Below are positions 52,799 to 62,329 of a stretch of DNA of 64,000 nt, piece after piece. Source of the stretch: Desulfoluna spongiiphila (lineage in GTDB: Bacteria > Desulfobacterota > Desulfobacteria > Desulfobacterales > Desulfolunaceae); contig NZ_FMUX01000001.1 of the NCBI RefSeq assembly GCF_900101345.1, positions 428,170 to 492,169 on the forward strand. The letters run 5' to 3'. The notes beneath the pieces are model-generated. The model saw nothing but the letters and a program-made list of their open reading frames with translations, was not told the origin of the DNA and made no database searches. How positions within the stretch are numbered: the stretch's first letter is position 1; each line of letters opens with the position of its first letter. The position numbers and the translations under genes were made by a program.

Positions 52799-53512
52799 AT
52801 GAACATTTTGATTGCCTGTTATTCCCGAACCGGTTTTACCGAAAAGCTTGCGGATCAGATCGCCCAAAACCTCACATCACGGGGTCATGTTGTCAAAAGG
52901 GAGGTCCTTGGTGTCGTAACCAAAAAAAATTGCTGGAACCTCCTTTTCCGACAGATACACCAATACCCGCTGGTTGGCCTGTCTTTAGTCAGTTCATCTT
53001 TTTACAAATGGTGGGCAAATATCTATCATCAGCCGGAAGAAGAGATCCAGCCGCCTGTTTTCCCGGATGTGTCGGGATTTGACCATATTTGTATCGGTGG
53101 TCCCAAGTGGGCCTACACCTCCTATCCAGTGGCGCGATACCTTAAACAGGTCAAGGGACTTCACCACAAACCGGTGAGCGCTTTTGCTACCTTTGGTGGG
53201 CCGCCGCTGAAAGTCTTTGAGCTTGGCTTTATCTTTACCCCCATGAAGCGGCACATTGAAAAAGCCGGAGGAACACTTGTTTCTTCAATGGGGCTATCCA
53301 GCAATTACCATGAACTTCACTTAATCTGGATCTTCAGGCTGTTTTCCCGGATTGCTCTCCGGCGCCCCCTTCAATCCTTTACCGTTGACAGCGACTATGG
53401 AAAACTGAAACTCAAATCATTTTGTGACCAAATTGAACAGAAAATCCCCCCCCAGGGGCCTCATATTCAGCTCAAAAAAAACAGCCTCCGGCGGCAAGGT
53501 GTGCCACCTTGA
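52799..53512 (+). CDS. Flavodoxin-like protein, C-terminus extended by a repeat
   Basis: 237 aa. The N-terminus NILIACYSRTGFTEKLADQIAQ is a flavodoxin FMN phosphate-binding loop (S-R-T-G-F-T), and IGGPKWAYTSYPVARYLKQ and FATFGGPPLKV form the other flavin-binding loops. It is a soluble electron carrier or quinone/iron reductase-like protein. The last dozen residues (LKKNSLRRQGVPP) are translated from a family A repeat at 53483, so insertion of the repeat replaced the original stop codon. Confidence 0.85.
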   Translation: MNILIACYSRTGFTEKLADQIAQNLTSRGHVVKREVLGVVTKKNCWNLLFRQIHQYPLVGLSLVSSSFYKWWANIYHQPEEEIQPPVFPDVSGFDHICIGGPKWAYTSYPVARYLKQVKGLHHKPVSAFATFGGPPLKVFELGFIFTPMKRHIEKAGGTLVSSMGLSSNYHELHLIWIFRLFSRIALRRPLQSFTVDSDYGKLKLKSFCDQIEQKIPPQGPHIQLKKNSLRRQGVPP

Positions 53513-53656
53513 AAGCAGGTTGCGGATACGTTTTGCCCCTCGTTCCTCGGGTCAAATCACATCCGCCTTTAAAGTAAAAATTCACTCAAAAAGATTTTTT
53601 AATACCTGTTTGTTAAACTTTTTAAAAGTTTAGCCCCCGGCAGGGCCGCCGGAGGC
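53483..53656 (+). repeat. REP-like repeat, family A (copy 12) plus GC hairpin
   Basis: The full family A copy spans 53483-53570 and overlaps the end of the flavodoxin-like gene. A TTAAACTTTTTAAAAGTTTAG palindrome and a GCCCCCGGCAGGGCCGCCGGAGGC hairpin (53632-53656) follow, as at 40890-40940. Confidence 0.8.
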
Positions 53657-53700
53657 ATAAGCTGAATAGTTACAAAAATTGTTTCACGAGGCGTTGTCAT

Positions 53701-54444
53701 GTGAGACCCAAACCCATGAAAAGCTCAAATTTATCAGCCCTTGATCCCTTTGGACAGGCCCTTCTCGCCTACTGGCGGGGCGACACATCGGCCATGCTTG
53801 TTCATGAATACAAGACAGGACGAGTGGCCTCGATTCCGGTTTCCGTATTTTTCCGAAGCCCGAAGGAATTCTACCCGACGGAAAAAGTCCTCCCCTGGTG
53901 TCGCGGCCGTATTCTGGTTGTGGGCGCAGGAACCGGGATTCATGCCGTTGAACTTCAGCGACAGGGGTATAAGGTCACCGCCCTGGAGATCAACCCCCAG
54001 GCCGTCCGGATACTTACCGAGCGAGGGGTAAAGGATGTCAGGCAATGTGATTTTTTCGGATTTACAGGGGGTCGATACGATACCGTCCTCATGCTGGGGC
54101 ACACCATCGGTATCTGCGAGACCCTGAGCCGGATCCCCATGCTGCTTGAAACATGCGCATCCCTTCTCACTCGGGGCGGGCAGCTGTTGTTGAATTCCGT
54201 GGATGAATCCCTGGCTCCCGACGCCACCGACAGGGCAGGATACCCGGGAGAGCTGGAATTCCGACTGTCACACGAAGGAAACGTCGGAAGCTGGATGCGC
54301 TGGCTGCACGTGGACTTTCACACCTTGAGCGAGCAGGCCCGAGGCTGCGGCTGGCACACAGAAAAACTCGTGGAAAACCACAAGGCGGAGTTCCTCGCAC
54401 GGCTTCATCCCATGCCAAACATGGCCTCACTGGAGCGGCTCTGA
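53701..54444 (+). CDS. Class I SAM-dependent methyltransferase
   Basis: 247 aa from GTG 53701; an ATG at 53716 is an alternative. Motif I is ILVVGAGTGIHAVELQRQGY (about 71-90), motif II VTALEINPQAV, and YDTVLMLGHTIG is near motif IV. The substrate is unknown. It starts after the repeat cluster and is followed 25 bases later by a HAD phosphatase. Confidence 0.9.
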   Translation: MRPKPMKSSNLSALDPFGQALLAYWRGDTSAMLVHEYKTGRVASIPVSVFFRSPKEFYPTEKVLPWCRGRILVVGAGTGIHAVELQRQGYKVTALEINPQAVRILTERGVKDVRQCDFFGFTGGRYDTVLMLGHTIGICETLSRIPMLLETCASLLTRGGQLLLNSVDESLAPDATDRAGYPGELEFRLSHEGNVGSWMRWLHVDFHTLSEQARGCGWHTEKLVENHKAEFLARLHPMPNMASLERL

Positions 54445-54468
54445 GCCCCCTGACCGCAAGGAATAAAC

Positions 54469-55119
54469 ATGCAAAATTTCAAGGCTGTGATTTTTGATAT
54501 GGATGGGCTTCTGCTTGATAGTGAGAGGCTTTATTACGCATCGTTCCAAGAGACATGCTCGCATTTCAGGCTGGGGGACCTGTCTGATGTATTCAAGCGC
54601 TGCCTGGGTACAAACTCGGTGACGGGCAAGGCCATTCTCACAAAAGCCCTTGACGGGTTAGTTGCCTACGATGCCTTCAGAACCAAATGGGAACACCTCA
54701 TCTCAATAGTCATGGATGAGATCCCCGTCCCGCTGAAAAACGGCGCGGAGCAACTCTTGTCCACGCTCAAGGGATCACACACCCCCATGGCCGTGGCGAC
54801 CTCGTCGGATACGGAGCTGGCCCGCACAAGGCTGTCGGATTCAAAAATACTACCCTACTTCGACTGTGTGGTGGGGGGTGATCTCGTAAGCAAGGGAAAG
54901 CCGGATCCGGAAATATATGTCACAGCGGCAACCAGACTCGACGTATCGCCGTCTGATTGCCTGGCCCTGGAAGACTCAGGCAACGGCGTCAGATCGGCAG
55001 TGTCAGCCGGTATGATCGTGGTGCAGGTTCCGGACATGATTCAACCGGATGACGAACTCCTGGCGCTTGGACACATTGTCCTGAAAGATCTGTCTGAAGT
55101 TATCCGGTACCACTTTTAA
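54469..55119 (+). CDS. HAD-family phosphatase (beta-phosphoglucomutase-like subgroup)
   Basis: 216 aa behind AAGGAA. Motif I is FDMDGLLLDSERLY (Asp nucleophile about 9, acid Asp 11), motif II AVATSSD, motif III Lys in KGKPDPEIY, and motif IV ALEDSGNGVRSA. A helical cap lies between. It acts on small phosphorylated metabolites such as sugar phosphates. Confidence 0.93.
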   Translation: MQNFKAVIFDMDGLLLDSERLYYASFQETCSHFRLGDLSDVFKRCLGTNSVTGKAILTKALDGLVAYDAFRTKWEHLISIVMDEIPVPLKNGAEQLLSTLKGSHTPMAVATSSDTELARTRLSDSKILPYFDCVVGGDLVSKGKPDPEIYVTAATRLDVSPSDCLALEDSGNGVRSAVSAGMIVVQVPDMIQPDDELLALGHIVLKDLSEVIRYHF

Positions 55120-55143
55120 AACACATGAGGACACCATACGTTC

Positions 55144-55608
55144 GTGCAGAATATACAGTACAAAAGCGGGACACCAGGCTTGGCATCTCAGTGTGAAACG
55201 GTTTTGAGATCAATCCCTGAATGGTTTGGAATCGAAGAGGCCTTACAAGCATATCTTGATGATATTCAACATATGAGTACATTCAGCGCATGGTCTGAAG
55301 ATGCTGTAATTGGTTTCATTACCGTGAATTACCATTTTCCCGAATCGGCGGAACTTCATGTTTTGGGTATTCATAAACACTTTCATGGACTCGGCGTTGG
55401 AAGCACTCTTTACACCCTGGTAGAAACCGAGCTTAAAAAGCAAAAAATCAAATATATTCAAGTAAAAACATTGAGCCCCAGAGCAAAGAACCCTGGCTAT
55501 ATGAAGACCCTAAAATTTTACACAAAACATGGCTTCGTTCCCCTTGAAGACTCGACTGCTTTTTGGGACAAGGCGACACCATGCTTACAAATGATAAAAT
55601 CCATTTAG
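55144..55608 (+). CDS. GNAT N-acetyltransferase
   Basis: 154 aa from GTG 55144; the start is uncertain. The acetyl-CoA site is LHVLGIHKHFHGLGVGSTLYTLVETEL, and FYTKHGFVPLED follows near the C-terminus. Less GC-rich than its neighbours, so possibly acquired. The substrate is unknown. Confidence 0.85.
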   Translation: MQNIQYKSGTPGLASQCETVLRSIPEWFGIEEALQAYLDDIQHMSTFSAWSEDAVIGFITVNYHFPESAELHVLGIHKHFHGLGVGSTLYTLVETELKKQKIKYIQVKTLSPRAKNPGYMKTLKFYTKHGFVPLEDSTAFWDKATPCLQMIKSI

Positions 55609-55711
55609 CTCTGTCACTTGGGCTTCGGCCAACAAGAACTAACCCCCTTGAACCATTTTAAATTCACGATTGCCCATCACCAGACCACTTAGCCCAAAAA
55701 ATAGCCTTTAC

Positions 55712-56122
55712 ATGAAACCAATTATTCAGGAAGAAACAACGGGATGCGGCATTGCTGCATGTGCGGCCTTAGCAGGTATCGGTTATCAGGAGTGCAGGCA
55801 GATAGCCAACCGCATGGGGATTTTTGCTGACGATAAGTCGTTATGGTCTCAGACGGGGTATGTCAGAAAACTCATGTCTGAGCTGGGCGTATCGGCGGAA
55901 CAAGCCGAAATCCCCTTTACCGATTGGGAGGCACTGCCGGACAAGGCCTTATTGGCCATCAAATGGCGCATGGAAAACGGCACCCCGTTCTGGCACTGGG
56001 TGGTCTTTGTCAGGCAGTACAACGAATCCTTTGTCCTTGATTCCAAAAAGGCCCTTAAACACAACGTGCGCCGTGATTTCGGGCGCATGAAGCCAAAGTG
56101 GTACATTCCGGTATACCCATAG
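55712..56122 (+). CDS. C39-like cysteine peptidase-fold protein
   Basis: 136 aa from ATG 55712. QEETTGCGIAACAALAGIGY gives Gln6 and the candidate nucleophile Cys12; His95 (FWHWVVFV) and Asp110 (FVLDSKK) complete the papain-like triad order expected in C39-like proteins. There is no ABC transporter domain or signal peptide, so it may be a stand-alone enzyme acting on a peptide or a decayed relative. It is convergent with the acyltransferase, 10 bases apart. Confidence 0.75.
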   Translation: MKPIIQEETTGCGIAACAALAGIGYQECRQIANRMGIFADDKSLWSQTGYVRKLMSELGVSAEQAEIPFTDWEALPDKALLAIKWRMENGTPFWHWVVFVRQYNESFVLDSKKALKHNVRRDFGRMKPKWYIPVYP

Positions 56123-56132
56123 ACCGCTCCCC

Positions 56133-56651
56133 TCACCTTTGCTTCACAACCCGGGCGGGATTCCCGGCTGCAACACAATACTCCGGGACATCCTTAGTCA
56201 CCACGCTGCCTGCGCCGATCACGCAGCCCTTTCCGACGGTCACACCTGCCAGGATGATCGCCCCGGCTCCAATCCAGACATCATCTTCAATGGTGATGGC
56301 CCCTTGCTTGCCTTCCCCCTGAAGCATCATGGGGATCTCTTTATTGGAGATATCATGATTCCCGCCGATGATCATGACGTTGTGGCCGATCATGACATAA
56401 TTGCCGATGGTAACCGGGCTGTGCTCGTTTGTAATGATAGAGGTATTGTTAGAAATGAAAATATGATCCTTGAAATGGATATGCTCCAATTTACTCAGCG
56501 TCACATTTTTACTTATATTCAAATCGGCTCTGGAATTTTCAAGTAGCCCGTACTTATCTATTCCCAAGCAATACTTGACAATATTCCTTATTCTGTTTGT
56601 TCTTTTTCTGATCTTCTTTGATTTATCCCTAAGACTCATTTCAAAACCCAT
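56133..56651 (-). CDS. Hexapeptide-repeat acyltransferase (LbH family)
   Basis: 172 aa from ATG 56651; a GTG at 56675 and an ATG at 56639 are alternatives. The left-handed helix repeats run from about 50 onward ([54 protein letters not shown]). PARVVK near the end is the usual maltose/galactoside O-acetyltransferase-like finish. It probably acetylates a sugar, perhaps in cell-surface polysaccharide. Confidence 0.9.
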   Translation of the reverse strand: MGFEMSLRDKSKKIRKRTNRIRNIVKYCLGIDKYGLLENSRADLNISKNVTLSKLEHIHFKDHIFISNNTSIITNEHSPVTIGNYVMIGHNVMIIGGNHDISNKEIPMMLQGEGKQGAITIEDDVWIGAGAIILAGVTVGKGCVIGAGSVVTKDVPEYCVAAGNPARVVKQR

Positions 56652-57283
56652 GCAAATCTTCGGTCCGGGCGACACACCTTGCCATGGGTCACATTATCAA
56701 GCCATTCTTGAAATTACGGGTGATCCATCGGCATGCGTTCCGCCAAAGGGGCTACCTTAGCACCTCCCACCCCTGACTATCAACATCCTGCACCACCCCA
56801 CCTCCCCCCTCAAAGCATAGCCTTCCCCTCTTTACTACCCCGAAAGAGGTAGTCTTTCCCGATTCAAAACACCTCTTTTGAGGGATTTACAGGCGTCATC
56901 GTACACGGTAAGAATTGCTCACTCATCAAGCAATCTTTCCAAACGTCATGCGATCCCTTCACGGGCAACGGCGCTCAACGATTGCCGATTCGCATGGACG
57001 TGCACATCATGCGACGGGGATTGGTTGAAACCATAGGTTTTGTATGCATGGAGAGAGAAAAGAGGAAGAACATTAAGGACATTACCCCGTCATCATAGTA
57101 CACCCGGCCACACACACGCCATCAGAAGCACCGCGTGTAACCGATTCGGCATGCCGCGTATCGCTATGGAATCCCCCGCACTGAAGGCGCACACCGTTGG
57201 GGCAGCCGGGATTGGCTGTACATTCCATGGAGGCATACCGGCATGCTGAAACAATATGCCTGGTTCCCAGACCAACAGGAGAC
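56652..57283. other. Gene-free region upstream of the porin-like gene
   Basis: 632 bases without a supported gene. An ACTACC/GGTAGT hairpin occurs at about 56839-56862. AGGAG stands two bases before the ATG at 57284. Confidence 0.35.
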
Positions 57284-58132
57284 ATGAACGTGAGCACCAC
57301 CACACCCATTGTATTGACATCCCGTGTTTATCGAAAAAGCCTGGGGATACTGATCCTCCTTGCCACTCTCTTTGCCTGCACCGCCGCCCATGCCCGGGAC
57401 AGCAACGAAGAGCTCGCCAAACAGCTGGCAAACCCCATCGCCAACTTGATCAGCGTGCCCTTTCAGCTGAACTACGACCGGGGCATTGGCCCGGCCGACG
57501 ACGGTGAGCGCTGGACCATGAACCTCCAGCCAGTGATGCCCTTTGCGGTAAACGAGGGCTGGCTCCTCATCTCACGAACCATCATTCCCCTGACCACCCA
57601 GGAAGACATTTTTCCCGGTGCAGGTAGCCAATCCGGCATCGGAGACGTTTTGCAGAGTCTGTTTTTCTCACCCACCACCGCTACGGAGAGTGGCTGGATC
57701 TGGGGCGCAGGCCCGGTGTTCCTCCTCCCCACCGGAACCGATGAACTTTTGGGCAGCGAAAAGTGGGGTCTCGGCCCAACGGCGGTAGCGCTTCGGCAAC
57801 AGGGGCCATGGACCATCGGCGCCCTCACCAACCATGTCTGGTCCTGCGCCGGAGACGATGATCGAGATGACATCAGCACCACCTTCATCCAACCTTTTAT
57901 CTCCTACACCCTGCCAAGCGCCTGGACATTTCTCCTCCAGACCGAGAGCACCTACGACTGGAAGGGTGAAGAGTGGGCCCACCCTGTTACCGGGGTTGTA
58001 TCCAAGGTCACTACCATCGGAAAACAGACCGTCAGCTTTGCCCTGGGCGCTCGATACTGGGCCCAAAGCACGGACAACGGCGCGGAAGGCTGGGGAGGCC
58101 GGCTGGTCGTGACCCTGCTGTTCCCGAAGTGA
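57284..58132 (+). CDS. Putative outer-membrane transporter (MetA/phenol-pathway-like, often labelled neuromedin U)
   Basis: 282 aa from ATG 57284. It has a signal peptide (about 18-38, ending AHA), then SNEELAKQLANPIANLISVPFQLNYD, a start shared by a large family of putative outer-membrane proteins. The barrel has PVMPFAVNEGWLLISRTIIPL, AGSQSGIGDVLQSLFFSP and GPVFLLPTGTDELLGSEKWG, and ends VTLLFPK. Function unproven; members are thought to pass small aromatic or hydrophobic compounds. It is followed by a GGGCCCTTCC-GGAAGGGCCC hairpin. Confidence 0.82.
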   Translation: MNVSTTTPIVLTSRVYRKSLGILILLATLFACTAAHARDSNEELAKQLANPIANLISVPFQLNYDRGIGPADDGERWTMNLQPVMPFAVNEGWLLISRTIIPLTTQEDIFPGAGSQSGIGDVLQSLFFSPTTATESGWIWGAGPVFLLPTGTDELLGSEKWGLGPTAVALRQQGPWTIGALTNHVWSCAGDDDRDDISTTFIQPFISYTLPSAWTFLLQTESTYDWKGEEWAHPVTGVVSKVTTIGKQTVSFALGARYWAQSTDNGAEGWGGRLVVTLLFPK

Positions 58133-58839
58133 CGGAGGTGTTTCACCCCAAACGGCCCATGGCTTAAGTCGTCATGGGCGGGGCCCTTCCAATGCAGTCT
58201 GACCGGAAGGGCCCTGAAATGGGACTTGCAATGATGCCATGCACCATCATCCCCGTTGGGGACAAAGGCTATGGCAAACATTAAATATACACATACCGGC
58301 GTGTATAGCATTCCATGAGTCCCCTACCGATCGGTGAATTCCCGCCACCGCTCAAATGGCCAACAGGTCTGGATGTATTATTATTTTCCTGCCGAGCCCT
58401 AACAAGCCCGTCCATCATACTCGTTCTTCGCTTTCGGTCACCCTGCAGCTGACCGTCCCTTCCTGCTCTCGCCCCAGAGCTGTGCATCGTTTTCCCTTAC
58501 AATGACTTGGTCACAGCTGTGCCCATTTGTATCATCAGGTACGGTACACACAGAAAACAGACAAAGACGATGCTGCCTTGAAAGCTGCCTGCTGAAGCGC
58601 TCACCATTCACCGATCCCTGAGTCTCGGAAAATCCTTGCCTGAAACGGGCTGAATGCGTTCAATTGATGTACTGAAGAAGAACTTGCCAAACAAACCAGG
58701 CAGTACTACCCTCCATACCACAAAGAGGCCATGCATCTTGTCCGACACAGCCCCACCGAACCAGCGTCAGGACAAGTCATATAGTCACCCGAGTTGCGTT
58801 TTCTCATGACATATCCGGACCAAGGTTGGAAAAGACACC
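58133..58839. other. Gene-free region with terminator-like hairpin
   Basis: 707 bases. GGGCCCTTCC (58181-58190) pairs exactly with GGAAGGGCCC (58205-58214), a likely transcript end for the upstream gene, although the T-run is lacking. I see no gene in the rest. Confidence 0.45.
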
Positions 58840-59787
58840 ATGAAGACACACCAATTCATCACAACCAGGGCACTGCTCCACAACGAAAAGGCTAAGGTTA
58901 TCCCCGTCCGGCGGTTGCACTGCCTGCAAGACGAAATCCACCGATTCCAAGACGCTGAAGACCTCAACGACTTTCAGCAATGGATCGTCGATGAGCTGTA
59001 TACCTTTGATGTGCCGGATGTGGGGTTCCCTGTGGAATCCATCCTTCTCATTGCAGTCCCCCACCCCTTCTGCGCCCATGTGGAGTTTTCACACAGAGGC
59101 AGAACCTATAAATCCTTCAGCTTTGTCATGCCGGACTTTAAACGCACGGAAGAGGCCTTGAGAAAAGCGCTGTCCGGCCTTAACCATCACCTTGCCGAAG
59201 CCGGGGATATTCCCCTGAAGCGGCTTGCCGTTCAAAGCGGGCTTGCCGCCTATGGACGAAACAACATCTGTTACATTGACGGCATGGGCAGCAATTTTTC
59301 ATTGATGGCCTATTTCACCGACATGCCCTGTGAAGAGGACCCGTGGACAGACGTGACCATGTCCTCATCGTGCACGGATTGCAACGCCTGCCTGAACAAC
59401 TGCCCCACCAGGGCGATACGAAAGGAGAGGTTCTTAATCGATAATGAAAAATGCTTGTCGTTTTTAAACGAAAGCGGCGCACCCTTTCCGGAATGGTTGC
59501 CGGAAACAGTGCACCACTGTGTCTACGACTGCATGAAATGTCAGATCGTTTGCCCAATGAACAGAAAACAGGTAGACTATGTTACTGGACCTGTTCAATT
59601 TACCGAATCCGAAACAGACCACCTGCTTTCCGGCACCCCGTTCGAAGACTTCCCCATGGCACTACAGAACAAGGCGACCTATCTGGGTTTGCACCAATGG
59701 CCTGAAGGAATCCCAAGAAATCTGAAAACACTGTTTGACATCAGCGACCGCAAGGGTGACCCCACGGAAACCCCTTCGCCCCGCTGA
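58840..59787 (+). CDS. QueG-like double-cluster iron-sulfur protein
   Basis: 315 aa. The C-terminal half has two cysteine clusters: Cys178, 181, 184, 188 (CTDCNACLNNCP) and Cys227, 231, 234, 238 (CMKCQIVCPMN). These match the two 4Fe-4S sites of epoxyqueuosine reductase QueG and reductive-dehalogenase-like proteins. GLAAYGRNN precedes them, as in QueG. The N-terminal substrate domain is divergent, so it is better called a QueG-like paralogue than QueG itself. It is cytoplasmic and stands alone. Confidence 0.82.
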   Translation: MKTHQFITTRALLHNEKAKVIPVRRLHCLQDEIHRFQDAEDLNDFQQWIVDELYTFDVPDVGFPVESILLIAVPHPFCAHVEFSHRGRTYKSFSFVMPDFKRTEEALRKALSGLNHHLAEAGDIPLKRLAVQSGLAAYGRNNICYIDGMGSNFSLMAYFTDMPCEEDPWTDVTMSSSCTDCNACLNNCPTRAIRKERFLIDNEKCLSFLNESGAPFPEWLPETVHHCVYDCMKCQIVCPMNRKQVDYVTGPVQFTESETDHLLSGTPFEDFPMALQNKATYLGLHQWPEGIPRNLKTLFDISDRKGDPTETPSPR

Positions 59788-60045
59788 AACCGGCATACCG
59801 GACACAACGGGAAGCCGCCTTCAAGGCAAGTCACCCTGTCCCCTGCATACGTTTTGGTCTTTCCTCTGTGCTCCCATCGACTCTGGGAACCACCACGCTT
59901 TGACCATAGTCAGTACCCCTTTTACGCTGTTGTCTTTTCACGTCACAACAACCGTTTTCCAACATGAACATCTCGTATCACGAGGTCAGTTGCTCCCCAT
60001 CCCTGGTATCTTCATCTATAATCCCGGAATGAAAGGAGGCATCGC

Positions 60046-60762
60046 ATGAATGTTGAAAACATGGCAAATTACGGAAACGGGCTCGTGGACTCCCTTGCAA
60101 GCCCTGAATTTCAGAAAATCGAAAAAAAGATGTTCAGCCAGATCCTTGGCGTGCTCCGGCATGAAGTCGGAATAAGGGGCATCCCGAAAGTGCTGTACCA
60201 ATGGCGCGATGAAGTGAAGAAAATGAAACAGACCGACTGGCTCGCCCTGGAGGTCAGGGGAGTGCCCCGGGACGTCATCGAATCCACCTTTGACTTTATT
60301 GCGCTGATGAAGGTGATGGAATCCAGGTTCGGTATGGATAAAGCACGAACCGTCATCACGGATATCCATGAAAAAACGGAAGCAGCCCTTCGTAAAACCG
60401 GGTCCGCCGTCAATTTATTTGCCGTTCCGGTGGGCGACCTCAAAGCCTGTCCGGACAGTTTTCGCTCCTTTGCAGAGTACACCAAGGCCCAGGTCAAAGC
60501 CGGAGTAAAAGAAGGGTTGCACCAGACCGAAATTGTTGAGGACACGGAAAACGTCCTCTCCTTTCATATTCATTTCTGCGTCATCCACGAAGTGGCCAAA
60601 GCATACGGCAACGCCGAATGGAGCTTCCCCTGGTGCAGAATCGACAACGTCGTGTACCCCAAAATGGGAGATCGGTTGAATTTTACCTTCACCCGACGGG
60701 GCACACTCCCCACCGGGTCACCGACATGTGACTTCCGGTTTGAACGCTGCAACGGGAAATGA
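60046..60762 (+). CDS. L-2-amino-thiazoline-4-carboxylic acid hydrolase family protein
   Basis: 238 aa behind AAAGGAGG, an excellent site. The C-terminal signature CRIDNVVYPKMGDRLNFTF, then RRGTLPTGSPTCDFRF, fits the ATC hydrolase family (C..D...F, R.GTL..G...CDF). The name comes from one Pseudomonas enzyme; most members are uncharacterised. It overlaps or abuts the HAD gene that follows. Confidence 0.85.
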   Translation: MNVENMANYGNGLVDSLASPEFQKIEKKMFSQILGVLRHEVGIRGIPKVLYQWRDEVKKMKQTDWLALEVRGVPRDVIESTFDFIALMKVMESRFGMDKARTVITDIHEKTEAALRKTGSAVNLFAVPVGDLKACPDSFRSFAEYTKAQVKAGVKEGLHQTEIVEDTENVLSFHIHFCVIHEVAKAYGNAEWSFPWCRIDNVVYPKMGDRLNFTFTRRGTLPTGSPTCDFRFERCNGK

Positions 60763-61418
60763 ATGTAAGGAACATCAACGTGAACCTCATTATGTTTGAC
60801 ATTGACGGAACCCTCATCGAATCGTGCGGGTTTGATGCGGACTGTTACTTAAAGGCGGTAAAAACGGTAACCGGCGTTGAATTGAACACCGACTGGACGC
60901 TTTATACACACATCACGGATGCGGGTATCCTTGATGAGTTTATTACCATGGAAGGGCTCCATGAAAATCGGGATGCGCTCCACAGGCAGGTCAAAGAGGA
61001 GTTTACGTACCTGGTCTCCTCTCACCTGAAGGCCTCTCCTGTCCGGGAAGTGGACGGGGCCGTTGACTTTTTGACTCTGTTGCAAGCAAGAAGTGATGTG
61101 GAGATAGCCCTTGCCACGGGCGGCTGGGAAGAGACGGCAAAGGCAAAACTCCGGTCAGCCGGGTTCGATCCCACAGACGTGGCCTTTGCCTCCTGCTCCG
61201 ACCACGTTCAGAGAACCCGGGTCATGCAGACCGCCGAATCCCGCTGCCGCAGCCACGCCTTTGCCACCAAAACCTATTTCGGCGACGGGCCCTGGGACAA
61301 GACGGCCAGCCGCGAGCTTGACTATCAGTTCATTCTTGTGGGAAACAGCCTTCAGCACAGCAAGCAGGTCGACCATTTCAGGGATCCCCGGTCCGTTCTT
61401 TCTCTTATCGGTATCTGA
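60759..61418 (+). CDS. HAD-family hydrolase
   Basis: 219 aa. Motif I is MFDIDGTLIES (Asp nucleophile in FDIDGT), and motif II is ALATGGWEETAKAKL. The late motif GDGPWDKTASRELDYQFILVGN provides the metal-binding aspartate. The ATG at 60759 overlaps the stop of the preceding gene; a GTG at 60780 has a better AAGGA site. Either way the two genes are translationally coupled. The substrate is unknown. Confidence 0.88.
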   Translation: MNVRNINVNLIMFDIDGTLIESCGFDADCYLKAVKTVTGVELNTDWTLYTHITDAGILDEFITMEGLHENRDALHRQVKEEFTYLVSSHLKASPVREVDGAVDFLTLLQARSDVEIALATGGWEETAKAKLRSAGFDPTDVAFASCSDHVQRTRVMQTAESRCRSHAFATKTYFGDGPWDKTASRELDYQFILVGNSLQHSKQVDHFRDPRSVLSLIGI

Positions 61419-61481
61419 GCAAAGCAACCATGGTATCTCACCCCATCACTCCATCACTCCACCAATGAATACCGAGGACAT

Positions 61482-61826
61482 ATGTATTCCATCAACCGCC
61501 AAGTCATCGTCATCAAGCCTAAAACGCCCTATCTTGACTGGGTGAATACCCTCATGAGCTCGGATGAACACATGGATATTGAGGCGCTGTCCACCGACTG
61601 CTTGTCCTATCTGCTTCCTCATTTTGACGACGACAAGGAAACCAATCGATACATTAAAAAAATATACGATCAAATCTTTGAGCTGGAACTCGAAGGGTGG
61701 AGCACCGATGAACGGACTTGGCCCCCGAAGCGCACCTACCCCCTTTTTAAAAAATGGTTTTCCATAGAAACCCATTCCGAAGTCATCGATGTGCTTAAGA
61801 CAAAGATAGAAAAAGAGCCCATCTAA
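61482..61826 (+). CDS. Conserved small protein of unknown function
   Basis: 114 aa, cytoplasmic. MYSINRQVIVIKPKTPYLDW and FELELEGWSTDERTWPPKRT, then FKKWFSIETHSEV, make a compact acidic alpha/beta protein. I have the impression of similar unnamed proteins in other Deltaproteobacteria but cannot name a family. Single gene, about 60 bases after the HAD gene. Confidence 0.75.
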   Translation: MYSINRQVIVIKPKTPYLDWVNTLMSSDEHMDIEALSTDCLSYLLPHFDDDKETNRYIKKIYDQIFELELEGWSTDERTWPPKRTYPLFKKWFSIETHSEVIDVLKTKIEKEPI

Positions 61827-62084
61827 AGGGGAACGGCCCGTCATCTCCTGCAAACGACGGGATTGAACATTTGAGAACCTGGGCTTTCAGGCACAGCCGC
61901 CATGATTCCGCACGTATCAAAATGAATAACAAACGGATTTTTCAGAGAAATTTATTGACAGGCCAAAATGATAAACTTATGGTGGGATGTAATAACTAGT
62001 TATTGATCACCTATAGAGTCGACCCGACAGGATGCGGACACATCCTGCCAGGCCTAACCAGAACAACCTTCGATGGAGGTCATC

Positions 62085-62219
62085 ATGGCTAAGCGGTTTT
62101 TTACACCACCCCCAGATCCATTTCAAGGCGTATTTTCCTCACCATCCGCACCCTTACACCCCTTAAACCGGCGTTATAGCTGCGACATGTCGACGGAGCC
62201 TGCCTGCGCGCCTGATTAG
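62085..62219 (+). CDS. Small ORF of 44 codons with strong ribosome-binding site
   Basis: GGAGG lies five bases before the ATG. The peptide starts MAKRFFTPPPDPFQGVFSSP and ends MSTEPACAPD. It is rich in proline and has two cysteines but no hydrophobic segment. It is in a 779-base stretch (61827-62605) with no other gene and ends six bases before a long hairpin. Coding is possible but unproven. Confidence 0.35.
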   Translation: MAKRFFTPPPDPFQGVFSSPSAPLHPLNRRYSCDMSTEPACAPD

Positions 62220-62224
62220 CGATC

Positions 62225-62329
62225 GGGAAGACGCTCCTTCGGAGTCCTGCGCGTTCTCGGTCTGCCTTGGTAATTGCAGCGATACGTCTGTTACTACCCT
62301 TTGAGTCTTACCGAAGGCGCGTCTTTCCC
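62225..62329. ncRNA. Candidate structured RNA (long imperfect hairpin)
   Basis: The ends pair as GGGAAGACGC-T-CCTTCGG (62225-62242) with CCGAAGG-C-GCGTCTTTCCC (62311-62329), a 17-bp stem with two small bulges. Inside, GGTAATTGCAG (62269-62279) and CTGTTACTACC (62288-62298) form a second, weaker stem. I recognise no known RNA family (not 6S RNA). It could be a palindrome in DNA only. Strand is not determined. Confidence 0.4.

Noticed and set aside
62225..62329. Identification of the long hairpin as 6S RNA
   Set aside because: It is too short and lacks the 6S central bubble layout. Kept only as an unnamed structured element.
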